A DNA stretch of 36,952 bases, taken from NCBI GenBank assembly GCA_004556155.1, contig SFIM01000023.1:1-36952 (forward strand), read 5' to 3'. This DNA comes from Clostridiales bacterium. Its GTDB lineage: Bacteria; Bacillota; Clostridia; Christensenellales; Aristaeellaceae. This document shows, piece by piece, positions 34,655 through 36,952 of this stretch. Every line of letters begins with the position of its first letter. The first letter of the stretch is position 1. A program made the translations under genes and the position numbers. The notes beneath the pieces were generated by a model. It made no database searches and was not told the DNA's origin. It worked only from the letters and a program-made list of their open reading frames with translations.

Positions 34655-35644
34655 TTACTTGATCTTGGTCAGCATATCGGCCAGCTTGCCGTAGTTCACC
34701 TTCACGCCGTCGTCCAGGTCCAGCGGCAGGCGCATGTCGGCGTAGTGATGTACAATTTCCTCATATTTATTCAGCTCTGCCAGCTGCTTTTCCAGCTTCT
34801 GCGCGCGCTTGGAGGCGTTCACACGCGCACGCCCCTCGGCGGTTTCCAGGGCCTTCTGCGCGCCGCTCAGCTGGGTGCGCAGCCGCTCCTGAATTTCATG
34901 CACATAGTCCGTGCGCACGCGCGCCACGGTATCCCGGTCGTAGCGGTGCAGGTACATCAGGCACTTGAAGCTATCCTGCTTGCCTGCGTCAAACTGCCAG
35001 TAGATCGGCCGCTTCTGGTAGGTTTTCAGGTGATCCGTATAGAAATCATGCAGGTAATAATTGCGGATTACCTGCCGGGGGGAGTCGCCCTTGCCGCCCA
35101 GCGCGTCGGCGATAAAGCGCAGGTTTTCCTCCAGCGTATCCGCGCCGTACACCTTGCGCACAAACTCCGCCGTGCGGGTTACAATGTCGTCGGGCAGGTA
35201 ATCGTCGTCCGTTACGGGCACAATGCCGTCGTGATCGGGCAAAAACAGCCCCAGCGCGGGATCATAAAAATCGCACGCCCCGGCGCCCTGGGCAATGCGT
35301 GCGCAGACGGCGTCATAGCGCCACTCGCCCCCGGCGTACAGCAGCCCGTCCACATACGGGCTGTAGCGGCCCAGCATGCAGCCCACCATGTAGGAAAGCA
35401 GGCTGACAATTTCATCCCGCATGCTCAGCACATAGGGCATTTTGCGCTGCTCGGCGTCGGGCTGATCGATGATGCGGTACACCGTCACGTCCTTTTCGGC
35501 CACGTCTGGGGTCAGCTCCCCCTGCAGGCCGTAGATATCGATGAAGATGCGGTTCAGCTCCTCCTCGTTGGCGCGCAGCTGATTGAAGCGCTGCAGGTAT
35601 TCCTGCTGAACAGCGCGGTATTTATCGGAAATTAGGCGGGACAT
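34655..35644 (-). CDS. pglX: C-terminal domain of PglX (BrxX) as a separate gene
   Basis: This 329-residue product corresponds to only the last part of PglX, the adenine-specific BREX methyltransferase, normally around 1,200 residues. Family features are NEEELNRIFIDIYGLQGELTP (28-47), KDVTV, YMVGCMLGRYS (85-95), KRPIYWQFDAGKQDSFKCL (211-229), ARVRTDYVHE, and the terminal LDLDDGVKVNYGKLADML. No SAM-binding or NPPY motif is present, so it cannot methylate alone. It has its own GGAGG nine bases before the ATG. It begins almost where PglX would continue after the other half, which ends at 36755. It is GC-rich, unlike that half. The two may form a split enzyme, or this is a pseudogene fragment. 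Confidence 0.9.
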   Translation of the reverse strand: MSRLISDKYRAVQQEYLQRFNQLRANEEELNRIFIDIYGLQGELTPDVAEKDVTVYRIIDQPDAEQRKMPYVLSMRDEIVSLLSYMVGCMLGRYSPYVDGLLYAGGEWRYDAVCARIAQGAGACDFYDPALGLFLPDHDGIVPVTDDDYLPDDIVTRTAEFVRKVYGADTLEENLRFIADALGGKGDSPRQVIRNYYLHDFYTDHLKTYQKRPIYWQFDAGKQDSFKCLMYLHRYDRDTVARVRTDYVHEIQERLRTQLSGAQKALETAEGRARVNASKRAQKLEKQLAELNKYEEIVHHYADMRLPLDLDDGVKVNYGKLADMLTKIK

Positions 35645-36033
35645 GGCGCAGAACCTCCATCTTTTTCAATCCATTCACCTTGAGAGAGAAGGAATTCGTG
35701 TTTTTCGTTTCTACCTGTTGGGATGTCTTGCATTACAATGGTGAAGGTTGCTCCATCGGATAATAAGCATTCATCTAGATTAAAGCACAAATACAATTCG
35801 GGAACATTAATTAATCCGTGAAGTGTTTCATTCTTGTTACCATCATTGTAGGGCAATATGTCTCCAAGATCGTTTTTCAACTCCACGCGATTAACTCGTA
35901 TTCTTAAGGGCAGTTTTCTGTCAACATCAAAAGTGACAATAATCTGATTAAGATCAACGTCCAAATCGGAGATAACCTTATCCTTTCTCGTCCATATAGA
36001 GTTCGTAACTGTTTTGATTTTTGGAATGCTCAT
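35632..36033 (-). CDS. Small protein of unknown function between the PglX halves
   Basis: A 133-residue AT-rich gene of unknown family. The product is rich in beta-prone stretches (NQIIVTFDVDRKLPLRIRVNRVEL, split by charged turns) and looks like a small beta sandwich. It has no signal peptide or membrane segment. AAGGAG stands nine bases before the ATG. The last codons run 13 bases into the PglX C-terminal gene, and the composition change to GC-rich DNA lies just before that, so its final residues may derive from the recipient gene. It follows the HEPN-like gene by 39 bases. An antitoxin or partner role is a guess from position only. Confidence 0.65.
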   Translation of the reverse strand: MSIPKIKTVTNSIWTRKDKVISDLDVDLNQIIVTFDVDRKLPLRIRVNRVELKNDLGDILPYNDGNKNETLHGLINVPELYLCFNLDECLLSDGATFTIVMQDIPTGRNEKHEFLLSQGEWIEKDGGSAPCPA

Positions 36034-36072
36034 CTATATCTTCTCCTTCTGCTAAATAAAAGCAAATACGAT

Positions 36073-36744
36073 TTATGAAGCTATCGTGGCTGTGCTTTCT
36101 ATACATGGTGCATTTTTTTGTGTATAAAACTTACAATCCTTATCTACTGCTCTTATCCAATCAATTAAGCAGTGAGTGGGAATGAGAATTCTCGCAGTTA
36201 TTATACTGTTACTTATATCTTCTAATAAAATCATACTTCCGTTTTCAAAAAAGTAAATTCTATTGTGAGCTAATGAATTGCGTATATGACGGAATAAACA
36301 GACCATTCTTGTCTCATTTGCAGTTATATTGACTTTCCCAGTTTCTTCAAGTTTAATAGTATGCTCTTGCAATATAACCGCACGAGGGTGTTTACAACAG
36401 ATTTTATCAGAGAGATTCATGGCGGCTAGTGTTTCTTTAATTCCTGATGCTTTAATTACAACGATATTTTTTAAGTTTGCAGATCGAATTAAGTGCCTTT
36501 CTAATGAAGAAAGACCTGCGACACCTTTCCATCCATAATCAACTAAACAGCGAAGGCCAAATTCTTCGCCTTTTTCGTCTTGATTTTTTCGTATAGGAGC
36601 ATGTGATACGTAGAAGTCCCACACCAAAGCAATTTCATCTGCGGAAAAAGGACTATCCAACAGCGAAACATTTTGAGGTATTAATTGAACCTTGGTTTCA
36701 CAGCATTCGTGCAAGTAATTATTCATTGCTTCATTCTTTTCCAT
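36073..36744 (-). CDS. HEPN-like protein between the PglX halves
   Basis: A 223-residue AT-rich gene. Residues 150-166 hold LFRHIRNSLAHNRIYFF, which fits the Rx4-6H motif (Arg155 to His160) of HEPN-domain RNases and resembles pEK499-p136-type HEPN proteins. The N-terminal half (GLRCLVDYGWKGVAGL, then a central helix) is unrecognised. HEPN proteins often act as toxins or abortive-infection RNases in defence loci, usually held by a partner. The ribosome binding site GAGG overlaps the TGA of the preceding PglX half, and the ATG is 11 bases after it, so translation is coupled. HEPN assignment rests on one motif and the helical context. Confidence 0.65.
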   Translation of the reverse strand: MEKNEAMNNYLHECCETKVQLIPQNVSLLDSPFSADEIALVWDFYVSHAPIRKNQDEKGEEFGLRCLVDYGWKGVAGLSSLERHLIRSANLKNIVVIKASGIKETLAAMNLSDKICCKHPRAVILQEHTIKLEETGKVNITANETRMVCLFRHIRNSLAHNRIYFFENGSMILLEDISNSIITARILIPTHCLIDWIRAVDKDCKFYTQKNAPCIESTATIAS

Positions 36745-36754
36745 TTTATTTACC

Positions 36755-36952
36755 TCAAATCATTGGATGTTTTTTGAAGTCCCAACTGGTTTCAAAGGAA
36801 TCCCAGTCTGTTTTTGAAAGCTGAATTTCTTGTTTAACAAGACCGTTGATTTTTTCTGCGCTTTTGCAAGTACCGACAGTGGGAATTGAAAGAATGTCAT
36901 TTACCAGAAAATTGATGGTTGGATTCAGTATGGATAGGAAATAATTACCAAC
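36755..36952 (-). CDS. pglX: End of the PglX (BrxX) methyltransferase half (partial, off the right edge)
   Basis: The last 65 codons of a gene entering from the right edge. The product reads PTINFLVNDILSIPTVG, then EIQLSKTDWDSFETSWDF and KKHPMI before TGA. This is characteristic of PglX, where the LSK-DWDSFETSWDF segment follows the target-recognition region and normally leads on to the RF-N-LKANEEELNRIFI segment. Here the protein stops, and that continuation appears as a separate gene at 34655-35644. The DNA is AT-rich, unlike the C-terminal piece. The methyltransferase domain itself lies outside the window, so its integrity cannot be judged. Confidence 0.85.
   Translation of the reverse strand, partial: VGNYFLSILNPTINFLVNDILSIPTVGTCKSAEKINGLVKQEIQLSKTDWDSFETSWDFKKHPMI

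Noticed and set aside
34655..35644. Complete PglX methyltransferase
   Set aside because: It has only the C-terminal region and no SAM-binding or NPPY motif.
35632..36952. Transposon insertion splitting pglX
   Set aside because: No transposase, terminal inverted repeats or target duplication could be seen at the junctions.

Overview
The window looks like chromosomal DNA of a Gram-positive, low-to-middle-rank Bacillota (Clostridia-like) organism. The inference rests on strong AGGAGG-type ribosome binding sites with frequent TTG and GTG starts, sigma-A type promoters, a CIRCE operator before hsp20, a YesM/YesN-type pair, a LytTR two-component system and the order ACT protein, alr, rsmD, coaD. 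Most genes are GC-rich. Two blocks are plainly AT-rich: the HAD gene at 1-516 and the stretch from about 35,650 to the end. I see no tRNA, rRNA, CRISPR array or insertion sequence.

Layout. 1-471 (-): partial HAD hydrolase. 655-1342 (+): CIRCE-controlled hsp20 with its own terminator. 1568-5705 (+): a tightly packed housekeeping operon (ACT protein, alr, membrane protein, rsmD, coaD, coiled-coil protein). 5823-7864 (-): LytTR response regulator and GHKL histidine kinase, translationally coupled. 8053-14092 (+): a divergent cluster with a degenerate receiver protein and three secreted proteins, including an SdsA1/BDS1-like alkyl sulfatase whose signal peptide is one frame away from the enzyme. 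14280-17144 (+): a large PMT-type (GT39) glycosyltransferase. 17177-20727 (-): a gene graveyard in which a YesM-like kinase, a YesN/AraC-like regulator, an FAD-dependent oxidoreductase and a secreted endonuclease/exonuclease/phosphatase protein are broken by internal deletions, stops and frameshifts, some fused to each other.

20875-36952 (-): a BREX phage-defence locus read right to left. The end of the methyltransferase half of PglX (BrxX) enters at the right edge and stops at 36755. It is followed by two small AT-rich genes, one HEPN-like. The C-terminal 329 residues of PglX then resume as a separate gene, followed by pglZ and brxL. Four further genes follow brxL in the same direction: a zinc-ribbon protein, a large BRCT and CFI-box protein, a cytoplasmic leucine-rich-repeat protein and a protein with two BRCT-like domains. 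A strong terminator closes the array at 20875-20900. brxA, brxB, brxC and the promoter would lie beyond the right edge.

The most novel parts are the split PglX with a two-gene cassette between its halves, and the four-gene module attached to brxL, which is not part of the canonical six-gene type 1 BREX set.
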